A DNA stretch of 64,000 nucleotides from assembly GCA_025738555.1 (NCBI GenBank), contig JAOVFP010000001.1, positions 7,440,001 to 7,504,000 on the forward strand, in the 5' to 3' direction. Below are positions 21,874 to 35,104 of the stretch, piece after piece. The notes beneath the pieces are model-generated. The model was not told the origin of the DNA. It made no database searches and saw nothing but the letters and a program-made list of their open reading frames with translations. Each line of letters begins with the position of its first letter. Position 1 is the stretch's first letter. The DNA comes from Cyathus striatus (Eukaryota; Basidiomycota; Agaricomycetes; Agaricales; Nidulariaceae). The translations under genes were made by a program, and so were the position numbers.

Positions 21874-21979
21874 GATCTGAATGATAGTAGGGGAGAAGAC
21901 ACAGTGGGAGAAAATGAGGCAAAATGAAAACATTGGAAGGTACAATGTATTTAGGGGGTGCATAAACAACTGTGATACC

Positions 21980-22855
21980 ATTAACTAAAACACATTTTCA
22001 ACTCATGTGGACAATCATCCAAGAATCATGTGTGAAGATGAATTGGCTTGATGGATTGGAGAGGCCAAGAAGTAATCAAAAAAAAGTCAGGGGGTAATGA
22101 AATTCATCAAGATTGCTTTAGCCTTTAGTATGTGTGATCAGTCAACCACCAGATAAGAAAATAGCCAAGTTTCTGATTCCCCAATGCATTGTATTGGCAA
22201 CTTTAACAATACTCAGTGATCCACTACTTCAAACATTCTATACCAATACTCTACAAAGGATGCCATGAAAAGTTAGACTTTGTTGTGCAGATCCTCACCT
22301 CAGACAGAACTTTCTGAAATGACTAGCTTAGACATCAGGAAAAAAAGACAATGGAATATAGTAGTATGTAGTCCATATAGCAGCCATAACCACCATGGGA
22401 AAGTCCCTGTTTGATAGCACTGTATAGCTCTCACTTTGCTTGTGGTAGCCTGTGATAGCTCAATGTAGCATCATGTGATCACCATGTAGTACACTGTAGC
22501 AGTAAGTGAATGCAATATACACAATGAAAGCAACCAATCTATCTGAACTACATAGTGTATATAGGCTTTATACTTAAAAGACCATTACAACAATTACTAT
22601 TCCCTATATGCATCCACTTCTTTTGCTTTGATTGAACCAATTATCACAAATATACATAGAATAAAAGCATATATAATATATTAGACTATGACAAACTAGT
22701 AATGCCTACAACAAAATAACAAAACAACACTCCCAAGTTCAATACCTAACCTTCAATCCCAGACAGCCCTCAGATCCTTCTGCTCCCTACATACTGCAAA
22801 AGCACAGCATGATCTCATCAAATCATATGAGATACCCATCTCTGGAACATTCTAC
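21980..22855. other. No gene seen
   Basis: CpG-poor sequence without long frames or clear repeats. Confidence 0.35.
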
Positions 22856-22858
22856 AAC

Positions 22859-23152
22859 TATACCAGGTAGCAAATATTAGTCACACAATCAAGCACAATG
22901 GTGCAAGGTACTCACTACAAACTCCCAAGCAACCCCCAGCCCACATATTACCAACACACTCCAAGCATACAAGACACACATCCTGAGACCACAAACCCCC
23001 AAGTGACCTCCAGCCGACACAACATCAACACCCTCCAAGCATGCAAGACACATATCCCAAGACCACACAACTACACTAGGCAAAAAATGTTAGTCACACA
23101 ACTGAGCACAACAATGCAACGGACACACCATAAACCCAAGTGACCCCCAGCC
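22859..23152. repeat. Tandem duplication, ~209-bp period
   Basis: 22,859-22,943 and 23,068-23,152 share TTAGTCACACAA, GAGCACAA.AATGCAA and CCCAAG.GACCCCCAGCCCA. Between them CTCCAAGCAT.CAAGACACA occurs twice about 75 bp apart, so there is a smaller period inside. The short frames here are not believed. Confidence 0.5.
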
Positions 23153-23159
23153 CATGAGC

Positions 23160-23870
23160 ACAAGCAGATTTCACCACTGTTGGTGGAAGGTAAGAGGAAG
23201 TAAGAGTAAGGAAGAAAGGGACATGCATGAAAAAATCTTCAAGCAAACCTGGAGCGGAGATTCATTGTACCACATGATTAATATGTAAGCAATTGGCTGG
23301 AAACATCAACCGGCAAGTGCATGCACAGCCGAGCACACCGCCACACACCCACCTGGCCCCCTCTTCATTTCCTCCTCCCACTCATCATAGTCACATTAAT
23401 CATGTTGATTTTAGTCACAAAATTCTCCATTTCATGTTACATTACTCAGTGCAGAATATATTATAAGTTAGAATAGGTAATCATCAAGGGATTCAAAGAT
23501 GTAATATGTAAATTAGGCCTGTTCATATTGAAATCATCAAATAATAGTACTTCTGCATCATTACAAACATGATATATGGCATTAGAGAAAAAGAATTTAA
23601 GGAACTTATATAGTTTACATTATACCACATATCATGTACAAAGGTATATGTAGTTGGTTGTCTAATGTATATGAATCTATACCTCCTTCACTCTTTCATC
23701 TGTTGCCTATAATGTTCTACAAAGCAGTTCAGTGCCAGTATATTATGCTATGCATCATAAACTGCTGTTATGCAGTGCTATGCTGCCTATATAGAGCTGT
23801 GTGGCTTGGCGGATGATCAACATTGGCTACCAAGCTTGGCACTTAGTTTGGTAGCCAGATTGGTATTTCC
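23160..23870. other. No gene seen
   Basis: Low-CpG intergenic sequence between the tandem duplication and the CxC4-KDZ pseudogene. The 60-codon frame at 23,634 has no support. Confidence 0.35.
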
Positions 23871-23872
23871 TG

Positions 23873-26800
23873 ATGGAAGCAACCTATGTTTTTCAAAATT
23901 TACCTGGTCCATCATCTGGTGATGGTATTGAGAGCATAGGTTTTGATCAATTTGAAAGCTGTAATGTTGGTAGTGGTGCTGAAGTACAGACACTGGTCAG
24001 AGATTTGAACAATGCTGCTGAAGATGAGAGCTATGAAGAATATGAAAATTCTGCTGTTAATAGCAGTGTTGGGTTTTACCAGGTATCGAAGGAATTGTTT
24101 GTTGTACAAGGCTGGGATAAACAACATATGAAGGGGACTCTGGTAAGTAAAATATAATATATGTCATATATTAAACTTGAACTCATTCACTTGAAGAATT
24201 ACTGGTATCATCTCCAGTGGTGGTTAGTAGAAGGAATGATGGTGGCAGCTTGCATGTGTCCACAAGGACCTTCAAATTGTGTGCATGCATGACTTCTCAA
24301 GAGGCTAGGGACAACAAAATTTTCAAGAGATGATGATATGTCTTCAAGTAAGACATAATTCTATAGCTAATAATAGATGCTTACACAGACCTCATAGAAC
24401 CTGATAAAGTTATAATGGTCTTTTATGACTTGGACTTCTCTCCTTTTTACCTATTTTCCATTTCATCTGCCACTGAAATGATTGAGAGAGTTATTGTCAT
24501 TCATGAAGAAATGGAGCATAGCATTGCTGTCTGGAAATGTAGAAAATGTGGACCATCTGGCTGTCAACATATCAACAGTGCAAAGTACTACTTTAATTCA
24601 TTGTCACAATTGGTCCCTATAAACCCAGACATTGATTCAAATCCACCTCAGATTAATGGTAAATACTAGTTTACTACTCCACAAACTTGTATATTCCAGC
24701 TGATCACCTATTTTAGATGAGAACAATCATGTGTTACATTCTGCTGCTGATGGTGACATAGTGATATCGCATCTTCCTATAATGCCACCTGTATGGGCCA
24801 CTCTGAAAAGTGACCATCAGTTATATGACAAAATGGCATGCATACTTTCATCAGAGCCTGCTTTGATAAAGCTGGGAGACAACTTCCAGTTTATTTGTGG
24901 CTCCAGTATTGAAGAAGCCAGAGATTTGATTGAAAAACCATGCATTGTCTATGGAATGGAGAGTGCATTTAAAACCAAGATTCAGCTCTGCCCATGCCTG
25001 AGGTGTTGAAATTGATTTATCAGGCCAGACTGCTGAGAGATCAGCATCTTAAATCTCAACAACAGGTCTCTTTTCATGCATATGCTTCTGGAGCATTATA
25101 CAATGAACTTCACATCTTCAGAGACTCCAATGGTAGCCTTCACCACAGACACAATACAAACATATATAAATTCTGGGAAAGGAATACCTTTCATTTCTAA
25201 TTTAACCTTTTGTGCTGCCTGGTTTGCTTATGCTAATTTAGTTGTCCTGGAGAATGATATGACATGCAATATTTGTGGACCTACACCTGATGAAGCCATT
25301 TTCAATGGAGTTTCCATATCTTTCAGTCAGAAGCAAATTCAGGAAACAATTAGACCCCCAACAACTATATCTGACCAGTCACAAGAAAAAGGAGAAATTC
25401 ATTACATTCCAAAACAACAGCTGATACAGGAAATCAAGCTAAGACATCTTGTTCACAAGGCATTGACTGGTAAATCACCATTTTCTAAGGTCAACAATAG
25501 TGACTACACCAATGAAACCAATGATGAGATAGTGGCTACATTGATTAATTCTTGTTTAGAAGCAGGAAAGGAAAAGGAAATAACAGAATTAGAAAATTGC
25601 CTGGCTTGCCTTCCAAGTGTGCATGTAGGACAGAGGGTGTTAAACACACATTTAGGTGATTTTGTGGATAGAATACTTGGGGAGAGTTCCATTGAAAATG
25701 GAGCTTGGCCACATCAAACATACATTAAACTCCTTATTCAGGCAAGTTACAATGGTTTCTTCTGCTTCTTCTTTTCATGTTACTAAATCATTATAGCAGA
25801 TTACAGCAGAGGAGTCAGTCACACAGATGGTCAACAAACTGAGCTATCACAGTCTTTGCATATTCTTACAGAATCCAAGCATAGACAATGTGTTGTTGTT
25901 GATGTGCATACCTGCAATATATATGGTACTCAGACATGAAGTCCTTGTAAATTCAAAGCTTTCTCTTGATGTCATCTGTCATGATTTAGTTGACCAAACT
26001 CTGTAAATCGTACAAGTCAAAAGTCATGTGACTTAACTGATCTGAAGAACAAGTTAAAGTCAGTATCAAAGAAGTCTCATTACAAAACAAGAGACTTAAG
26101 TTGTTTAGACTTAGATCAAGTTGAGTAAGAATCAAGTAGTATTTCTTTAAGCTGAAGCTTGAGCTCTATAGCCCAAGTTCCTACTGTTTAAATACAAACT
26201 AGTTCATACTAATAATAGATAAAATATGAGTCAAGGAAAGTATGTAAAAGACTGCACATTGGTAAGGCACAGTAAAGAAGTGTGAAAAATAAGTAAATAT
26301 AGTACAATGATTCGAAAGGAGTCATAACAAGTCAGAAGTATGAGAAAATTAAGTGAATATAAATGATGACTTACACAAAGTCATTATGAGTTAAAAGTAT
26401 AAATAAAGCTGTGTAAAAGTAAATATGTTTGGCATCAATGGTTGTGCCAAACATGTCAAAGTAAACTAATTGTAAACAGATGAAAACAAAGAAAAACTGT
26501 AACATTGTCAGAGTCTGCAATTGGATCACAAACATGCACATGAAGTTCTTTCAAAGCTTATAACACAAAGTCCAGTGCACCCTACCAATCAAGATGTAGT
26601 CCAATATATGAACAACTGGAAGACTGTATGTGCTAGTAAATTGTTTCATGAATACAATGACTAACAATGCTATTTATTTAGACAGGGTCATGTTATGGTA
26701 TGCCTATGGTATGATATAGACCTAAGTACCCTAGGCTAAAGCATGATCAAACTGTGGAAAAAGTGGTGTCAGGTGCTGGAAGAGGTACTCAATGTACCAA

Positions 26801-27190
26801 GTATTTCAGCCAGTATTCTCAACAAACATTAACCAGTGGTATTATGGCAGTATGGTGCACACATTCAATTTGCTATGGTTTCCATTGCATGCCGACAAGT
26901 GAAGGATGCAATGACGTCTTTTTGGCCCTGTACACACTGGGAAGTTCCTCCAAAATGAGTAATTTATGACTTTGCATGCACACTGGGTCCTTATTGCATG
27001 ACAAGGTGGATTCTTTGCAAACACAGATTTTATAATTGATTGCTTTCATGTGCCTGGGCACACAAAATGTGCCCCTGCATGCTTTCTGAAAAATTTGGTA
27101 GATGTTCAAGCAATCTTCAAGTATACTGTCTTTGATTTGAAATTTGAATGACCTCAAATCAGAAGCCTAACAGCTGGTTATTCATAACTA
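23873..27190 (+). pseudogene. Decayed KDZ transposase with CxC4-type cluster
   Basis: Exon-like frames run in order along the plus strand. 23,873-24,157 (MEATYVFQNLPG) is followed near 24,250 by CMCPQGPSNCVHA. 24,415-24,669 carries the cluster CRKCGPSGCQHINSAKYYF. Frames at 24,731-25,009, 24,994-25,100 and 25,076-25,741 carry CPCLRC, FHAYASGALYNE, then SSETP, AWFAYANLVVLENDMTCNIC and the PPTTIS region typical of CxC4 proteins. A likely GC-AG intron (25,742-25,796) leads to an exon closing at 26,006. The KDZ core follows around 26,754-27,130 (SGAGRGTQCT, then frameshifted LYTHWEVPPK, VIYDFAC, GPYCMTR, HTKC, ACFLK). At least three frameshifts and several stops make it dead. It is a different KDZ branch from 12,627-14,832. 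CpG is nearly absent. Confidence 0.7.
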
Positions 27191-27810
27191 TAAAGCTTTA
27201 TGTCAGGGAGAACTTTAAAATCTGTAACCATTGGAAAAGTTGGCACTCAGAATTTAACATGTACAACTAATGTAAGAGTGAAAGAAAAAACATGTATCAT
27301 TCTTGAAATTTCAACATGTAACAATTTGAGATATGTAAAATATAACATGTACCACTTTTTCATATCCTCAGAAAGACACACATCACTTTCATTTTCAAAA
27401 ACATGCACCAAAATTGATCAAAAAATGGTCAAACATTACCCAGTATATGTGCCATACACATGAACAACCATGTGTTTTTTTAAAAATAAAATAAAATCCT
27501 AGTTTATTAGTCAGTTATAGAAAACCAGATGTCATGACTGCTCTACATCTGCTTAATTGGTTGTATATTAGTGGCTACTATATATTGAGTAAAGTAACAA
27601 TTTGTGCATAAATTGACTTGAAGAACAAGGTCTGGAGGTTGGGAGGGGCTTGTCTCTGCTAAGGAGGTGTGCCCATGTGAAGCTCCACAGCTAATCTATG
27701 GTTGGTGGTGAGGAATTTATCTACACAGGACAGGGCATGTTACTGAGGTGGTTTGGGTTTGGTGGTATAGTCATTTATTAGGTGGGTCTCATTCTGGTAG
27801 GAAGCCAATA
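27191..27810. other. No gene seen
   Basis: CpG-poor DNA. An 87-codon plus-strand frame (27,200-27,463) has no recognisable motif. Confidence 0.35.
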
Positions 27811-27815
27811 TTGCG

Positions 27816-28095
27816 TCAGAAGCAGGTGGTATCATTGACATAATGGAACAGAGTGGTGAGTTGAGTGGAAGATGCAAGTAGAGATTTGAGTGTGAGATGG
27901 TGTAAAGGTAGTTTGCAGCAGTGTACAAGGGTGAGTCTGGCCGCATTGAAGGAGTGGCAGTGGAAGAGAAAGTGGTTGACGGTCTCTGGCTTATGGCAGC
28001 AGGAGGAACAGAGGGGATTGTCAGCTTTGCTGATGCAATGTAGGTGGTGGTGGAGGGGACAGTGGCCCGTGATGAGGGTGAACAGAAGAGCTGAG
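27816..28095 (-). pseudogene. 3' end of a non-LTR retrotransposon ORF (zinc-binding tail)
   Basis: The minus-strand frame reads TGHCPLHHHLHCISKADNPL, then CSSCC, ETVNHFLFHCHSF, and stops at 27,816. TGHxPL...ISKADNPxCxxC...ETxxHFLFxC is the pattern after the RNase H domain of many LINE-type elements (zf-RVT-like). No reverse transcriptase domain is visible upstream on the minus strand, so only the last ~90 codons survive. The sequence keeps a few CpGs. Confidence 0.6.
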
Positions 28096-28599
28096 CACTG
28101 ATGGGTTGCTAACTACAAGGTACAGAAAGAGTACCCACTTCCACCAACATTGAGTGCACAGCATGAACTACGAACCACACTGGCTCCAGGAGAGTAAAAG
28201 TGGGTGATGAGTGCTGTGGCTCTCCCCACCACTCAGTGCTCAGCATAGAGAAATGACGCTGCACTATTAAGTAGTGTAGTGAACCAAAGCACCAAAATCT
28301 TTGTGCATAATGACATCATACCCTTGAGATTGAGAAAGAGGATAGACGTACTCCCTTAGGGACTTAGCAAGATGAATCACCTTGGTGCACTCAAGCCAGA
28401 TCTCTTCGAACAGGTACACATGCTCTAGAGTGGGACAGGGAGGACAAGTGTACTGTGCTCCAGCTCATGCTGTAGAAGCAGGTGTAGTAACAATCCCTTT
28501 GCAGAGCAGCGGAAAGGATAATCCCTCTGAGCAGTATCAGGTGCACTCAAGAATTGAATAGGAAGAGGGAAAGGACAGGCATACTGGGCCCTCCTCGCT

Positions 28600-29110
28600 C
28601 TCTACAAAATGAGGTACCGTCAGCATATAGGAGGTGGAGGAGGGGAAGGTGGTTTCCACCACACTCGCACTCCTCTCGACACTGAAAACAAACCATAGAG
28701 AGTAGTGCCACTGTCTCACACCATATTCCTCCCCACAGCAGTGGAGCATTGTAACCTCTCTCCTCACTCTCAGCACTTCAATGAAATTGCTACCATCACC
28801 ATCCAAAACAATGGCATAGGCTATCCTACCACATTGCTGTCTATGCCAACAAAAACTGCATCCACCAACACAAACCCCCAGTCAATCCACCAAACAGCCA
28901 AGACCCAAGCTCCCAAATGTGAAAGAACTGATGACATGAACACACCTCAGTTAACTTGTATGATTCAATTTCTTCTATCCTCTTCTTGAGAAGGTACAGG
29001 AGGCACAGTTCTGATCGGGTCATGACTTACAGCTGCTGCTGTTGAGGTTCTTGATATTATCGTTGCTGCTGGGAAGGAGCCATCTTCAGCCTTGCGATAG
29101 GAACCTATTC
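28600..29110. repeat. Dispersed repeat, decayed copy (partner at 36,830-37,380)
   Basis: Shares an ordered set of blocks with 36,830-37,380: CACCAT, CCATCA..ATCATCCAAAA, GCTGTCTATGCCA..AAAACTGC, GA.GACATGAAC, GGGTCATGA.TTAC, GCTG.TGCTGTTGAG and GATATTRT. Where the partner has CpG this copy mostly has TpG or CpA. No protein is recognised in either copy. Confidence 0.6.
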
Positions 29111-31700
29111 TCTCCACCCCCAGGTAAAAATTGAAATTCCTGCTAGGAGTCATAAAGAAAGGAACATTCAAAGCAGGACAAGAGATGACAGAGGAAGAGA
29201 AGAAGAGAGTTAGAATGGGGGGGGGGGGTAGATTTTGAGTTTGACTAGACCGAGCCAGTCACATGACAATAAGTGTGATCTTGTCAAATGAATGGTTCGG
29301 CTTCCAAGCTACTTACAAGCCCAAGCCACTTGTTTCAAATTGTCCCATACTTGTTACATTCCTTTGTGTGTTCTGTGACTATGACTGATATCTTTATTGT
29401 ACAAAAATGAAGCTGGTTTAATTTTAATGTGTATTAATTCCTCTGTGGTGGAAAAGGGAGGACTTGGAGGAACTTGTCTGGCTCCCAAATTGAAATAACC
29501 CCTAGCACATTGTAATTAGGGAATGCTCAACCACCATCTCATGAATGCCAATTTATTTTCTATCCTGTAAGATGCTAATGCATACCTCATCATTCCTGAC
29601 AGTGAAGATTTTTTCAATGGGACTGAGATGAGGTACGAAGGTAGTAGTAGGAGCTGAGAAATTAGAATGGTCAGAGAAGATATTGGACGATGTGCTTCAT
29701 GAAGTGTGGGGATGATTTCGGTTGAGATTTTTTGGAGTGAGACACATGTTGCAAAGAAAATAAGCATCATTTTTCCTACCAAACTCACCTTTTGTATATT
29801 TTCTACATTCTATCCACTTTGACCATATGCTAATTTCATTTTTCAGATGCTAAGGGACATCAATTAAACCCAGCTGAAGGAAAATTTGTCGCCAATCGAC
29901 CATATCACAATGCTCAGCGCTCAGATGTCACGATATCAGACATCCACTGCTGAAATCCAACTGAATCGATAATAAAAGAATATGCATATGATCCATCTGC
30001 GATAAGTAAGGATATCATGATTGGGGACAAATTTCGATCATTGGGTATGCCAAATAAAATGGCAAAAAAGGATTACTTACTGTACAAAGGAAGTTGCCCA
30101 TACTTCTCCTGTCCTCATTCTTGTTGCTCAGGATTTTTCAGCATTGATTCAATTAGTCTGAGAATAACTAAACTAAATTATTCTTACTTCTCAGCTCAAT
30201 TGGACATAAACGTCAAAATTCCAGTGGTTTCAGTGAAATTCAACTGCGATAGTACTTCTGCTTACTCACACTGAAGTCCTATATTTCTAATTGATACCGG
30301 GAAGGTGCTAATTACGGATACTGGTGAGGTACTATCGAGGTTTTGCCATTAATGCACACTACACTGTATGTCTAGTAGCAAGTTCAGAACATATATATAA
30401 TTGATCTCAGTTTCGTGCCTCCCATCTTACACATTTCACAACTTCACCATGAATGACACCTACTTTGGCATTCCCTTCAATGAAATAATTAGCTGTGTAT
30501 ATACCACCAAAACATCAAATTCTGTCTATGGTACGTCATCATGCATTAAATCCTATCTTCTCACCACTTACGATTCAGTTGCTATGATGGTGTCCCTCAT
30601 TTATGATACTGCCTACTGCCCCCTTGATGAGGCACTATTGTCCATCTATTATGAAATTTACATATAAAAGCTGACGCCATGTAGGTTAAATACATCTGGT
30701 GGTGAGATTCATATCTCATTGGGCAATATACATCTCAAAGTCATTCCCAGTGGAATGAAATGGTCCATTCCTAAGATTCTTTATATTATTGCAAGATACT
30801 ATTGTCTTTTGTTTCTCATGTAAGCTTCATTTCTTTACTAGAAGGCATATTTCTGATTCCTACAGAATCGACAATTTCATTTGTATTAAGTGTTTTATCA
30901 ACATAAAGTGTTTAAACTGAAATATATCTTTTATTCTAGCACCATGCTTTGACATCATCAGAAACATATCACCTAATGTCAGTAATTCACACATGAATTT
31001 ACTGTCTCATAAACTGAATCTGTGAAATAAGTTGTAATTATAAAAGAAGAATAGGGTATATTAAATTCTAACCTACACTGTAGCTGTCAAGCTGCTTTTT
31101 GGTATGATGGAATGTAAGCAATTTGATTTAATTATTCTTCTCCATGAAACATAACAAAAGTTATATAGGTCGTCAATTGTACTGTATACAGCAATTGACC
31201 TTATCTTTGCATTCCGAGTCAGTGCATGTTACAGCAATAGCAGAAAAAGTGTGTTTTCCATTCAGCTATTCAAACTATGTAAATCTAAGATTTGCTAATT
31301 TTAAAACAACAATAGTAGTGTGGTTTCTTGGAATATGTTTAGTTGGTAAGTTATTATTCTATATGTCAATTGAGACTTATGTACACGAAAATGTGCTAGC
31401 ACAAGTTTTGGTATGTCATATAATTACATACCACATCATTGTTGCACTCTAATTGTTGTTTTTAGATATTCTCCATTCATTTCATAATATATGGTATTGC
31501 AGTAAGTATGAATCTTGTTGACATCACAGGATTGGTGTGCACGGTAAATGGTTTTGCCAAAAGTATCAACTTGTTATCAACTATTTATTTCAGTGTTAGC
31601 CTCGCCATCCATAGTATGTTCGTTTAAATGTTCCACAAGTTTGTACTTAAATTCTGTTGACAGCTTCTATGTTTCTTCTTACTATTTTCAGATTTCAGAA
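29111..31700. other. Intergenic DNA with unsupported small frames
   Basis: A G-run lies at 29,217-29,228. Frames at 30,017-30,274 (MIGDKFRSLGMPNK), 30,401-30,667 and 31,144-31,452 have no recognisable motif or neighbouring exons. A few CpGs survive at 29,890-30,010. The function of this stretch is unknown. Confidence 0.3.
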
Positions 31701-33339
31701 CATAAGTGTCAGCCAATTTTTTCATTAAATGCCTAGGTTTTATGATCATGGTGATCATATAAGCTAGGCATTTTTTTTATGATCACCCACTATTATATAT
31801 GTAGTAATGAATGTATGATTACTAGTGAATGTATAAGTGATCATAAGTGATCATTCAGTGTTTTAGTAGTGTTTCAGGTGGATATTTACTCACTACTGGT
31901 ACTAATGAATGTAATGGTGATCATAGGTGATCATTAGGTGTTTCAAGTGCATATTCACTAATTACTGGTACTAAAGAATGTATATGTGATCATAAGTGAT
32001 CATTATATATTACAATAGCATATTATTTTGAATAATATTATATATGTCACACATGTGACATATCTCGAACTTGTCACGCATATTCCCGCGCTTCACATTT
32101 GTGACATTCTTCTCGCGCTTCACGTCCGTCACGCATATTCCTGCGCATCATGGATATTCCCGCGCTTCACGTCCATCACGCATATTCCCACGCATCATGG
32201 ATATTCCCGCGCATCACGCATATTCCCGCGCTTCACACATATTCCCGCGCATCATGCACATTCTCGCGCTGCATGCACATTCCCACACATCACATATTTC
32301 CATGCATCACATCTGTCACATTCTTTCTGTGTGTCACATCTGTCATACATATTCACACGCATCACATTTGTCACATATATTCGCACATGTCACGCTATTC
32401 GCACGCATGCACATTCCCGCGCTTCTCGCATATTCCCGCACATCATGCACATTCTCACACATCACATATTTCTGCGCATCACATCTGTCACATTCTTTCT
32501 GTGTGTCACTTCCATCACGCATATTTGCACACATCACATTTGTCACATATATTCGCATGTGTCACACTATTCACGCGTGTCACACATATTCGCACGCATC
32601 ACATTTGTCACATATATTCGCACATGTCACGCTTTTCATGCGCGTCACGCTATTCACGCGCGTCACGCTTTTCATGTGTGTCACGTGCGTCACATTTGTC
32701 ATTTGTCACACTTTTAGCACTCGTTACACATGTCATCTGCTTTCATTTGTCACACTTTGCACAACTATCATGCATTTGATGGTGTTACTCTTTGATTCAC
32801 ATTACATGTTTTATGTGTGTCACTCATCATGCTTTTTGCATGTTACATTTTTCACAATTTTTACAGCTCAGTAATGTAATTTAGCTTTTGATATTGACAA
32901 CATATCTAGATGTGGAACCTATATTAAGTCAGGGATACTCAGTATATCACCTGTCATAGTCTACTAGCCTATCATGGTTTTCATGTATATCATGTTTTTA
33001 ATTTATATCACATATCAAGTTTATCATGTTCTCAATTTGAATTTGAATTGCTTCTGACATTTACTCACACTTGTGGAGCCTGAAGGCACAGTAGGAAGGA
33101 GAATCATGATGTACTGAACACTTAACACCCAGGGAGAGAAGCTGATTATGTGTATCTGATTACCTGTATATCTATACCATTGTTCAAATTGTTACAGAAC
33201 AGAAGTATCCAACAGTGCAGAGTAAATTATTAAAGCAAAGGAAACAATCATGTTCTTGCTAAACTGAATGTTATAACAAGGAATGTGACAATTAGTAAAT
33301 TATAGAAGTGTAACAATAATAAGGAGCCAGATTGAAACA

Positions 33340-33872
33340 TGTAGAGTGTGTATATAAGTCCACTGACATTTTACAATCAAGACTAGAGATGTGATATGAT
33401 GCCATTGAACATTTTCATATTGAACAATTTGGTGATAGACCCACATATGGACAAAAAATGTTAAAGAATGGTGAAATATGTGATTCTACATCACATCAAA
33501 CTTACACATCTTAGTCATTAGATGATCATTATTCTTGTATCACTATTGGTTATAATGATATCTTCAATACACATTATTGATTCATATCTGCTTACTCTAT
33601 ATGACTACATAATCTTTTGATATATTGATACAGAGAGAAAATGAAAACTATCTCAACTCTTACTGATATTGTGTCACAATCAGTTTCACTTCTACACTGC
33701 TACATGTACTCATATCTCTGACATATGTTGTTTATACTTATACTTAGACCTCATGGCTTCATCTTTTAAACAAGCATATGACTACTGGCAGGATCAACCA
33801 GGTAACTACTCAGACAGCATCAGGGAGTGGTCCATGCACATGCTATTGCTGAGTATTCCCTGCTTACCATAG
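33340..33872 (+). other. Centre of foldback: TATA-like box and short frame
   Basis: TATATAAG at about 33,349 precedes an ATG at 33,753 that opens a 39-codon frame (MASSFKQAYDYWQDQPGNYS) to 33,872. It could be the first exon left from an internally deleted autonomous element. No family recognised. Confidence 0.25.
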
Positions 33873-34123
33873 CTTTCAAATTTTGATATATTATCAATAT
33901 CAAAAGCCAAATTACATTACTGAGCTGTGAAAATTGTGAAAATGTAACATATGCAAAAAGCATGATGAGTGACACACATAAAACATGTAATGTGAATCAA
34001 AGAGTAACACCATCAAATGCATGATAGTTGTGCAAAGTGTGACAAATGAAAGCAGGTGACATGTGTAATGAGTGCTAAAAGTGTGACAAATGACAAATGT
34101 GACACACGTGACACACATGAATA

Positions 34124-34430
34124 GCGTGATGCGTGCGAATAGCGTGACGCGTGCGAATAGCGTGACGCGTGCGAATAGCGTGACGCGTGCGAATAGCGTG
34201 ACGCGTGCGAATAGCGTGACGCGTGCGAATAGCGTGACGCGTGCGAATAGCGTGACGCGTGCGAATAGCGTGACGCGTGCGAATAGCGTGACGCGTGCGA
34301 ATAGCGTGACGCGTGCGAATAGCGTGACGCGTGCGAATAGCGTGACGCGTGCGAATAGCGTGACGCGTGCGAATAGCGTGACGCGTGCGAATATATGTGA
34401 CAAATGTGATGCGTGCGAATAGCGTGACGC
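34124..34430. repeat. 18-bp tandem repeat, about 15 near-identical copies
   Basis: The unit GCGTGACGCGTGCGAATA repeats almost without change to about 34,390, and one further unit appears near 34,411 after an ATATGTGACAAATGTGAT interruption. The left arm at the matching position (about 32,560-32,690) has only a few diverged, CpG-poorer units, so this array expanded on one side. Confidence 0.85.
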
Positions 34431-35104
34431 GTGCGAATATATGTGACAAATGTGATGCGTGCGAATATGTATGACGGATGTGACACACAGAAAGAATGTG
34501 ACAGATGTGATGCGCGGAAATATGTGATGCGCGGGAATGTGCATGAAGCGCGAGAATGTGCGTGATGCGCGGAATATGTGTGAAGCGCGGGAATATGCGT
34601 GATGCGCGGGAATATCCATGATGCGCGGGAATATGCGTGATGCGCGGGAATATGCGTGACGGACGTGAAGCGCGAGAAGAATGTCACAAATGTGAAGCGC
34701 GGGAACAATGTGAGGCGCGGGAATATGCGTGACAAGTTCGAGATATGTCACATGTGTGACATATATAATATTATTCAAAATAATATGCTATTGTAATATA
34801 TAATGATCACTTATGATCACATATACATTCTTTAGTACCAGTAATTAGTGAATATGCACTTGAAACACCTAATGATCACCTATGATCACCATTACATTCA
34901 TTAGTACCAGTAGTGAGTAAATATCCACCTGAAACACTACTAAAACACTGAATGATCACTTATGATCACTTATACATTCACTAGTAATCATACATTCATT
35001 ACTACATATATAATAGTGGGTGATCATAAAAAAAATGCCTAGCTTATATGATCACCATGATCATAAAACCTAGGCATTTAATGAAAAAATTGGCTGACAC
35101 CCCT

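Larger units (their letters stand above)
31701..35104. mobile_element. 3.4-kb foldback element with ~1.2-kb arms
   Basis: The left arm (about 31,701-32,890) and right arm (about 33,905-35,104) are inverted copies. The outermost motif is GTGTCAGCCAATTTTTTC, then ATTAAATGCCTAGGTT and GATCATGGTGATCATATAAG, then ATGATCAC-type repeats, then GTGACA/GCGCGGGAA minisatellite sequence. About 1 kb of single-copy centre separates the arms. TTTCAGAA (31,693-31,700) and CTTCGGAA (35,105-35,112) flank it; they match at 6 of 8 positions, both differences being transitions, so a target duplication is possible but unproven. Long open frames in the arms are minisatellite translations. Such a palindrome would be mobilised in trans. 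Confidence 0.75.

Noticed and set aside
32028..32874. Frames of 200-267 codons in the left foldback arm
   Set aside because: Open in three frames at once because the GTGACA/GCGCGGGAA repeat lacks stops; His/Arg/Ser repeats with no protein character.
34124..34430. CRISPR-like array
   Set aside because: Uniform 18-bp tandem units without unique spacers, in eukaryotic DNA; a minisatellite.
33912..34778. Frame of 288 codons and its overlaps in the right foldback arm
   Set aside because: Same minisatellite translated; the 6-residue period mirrors the 18-bp DNA unit.
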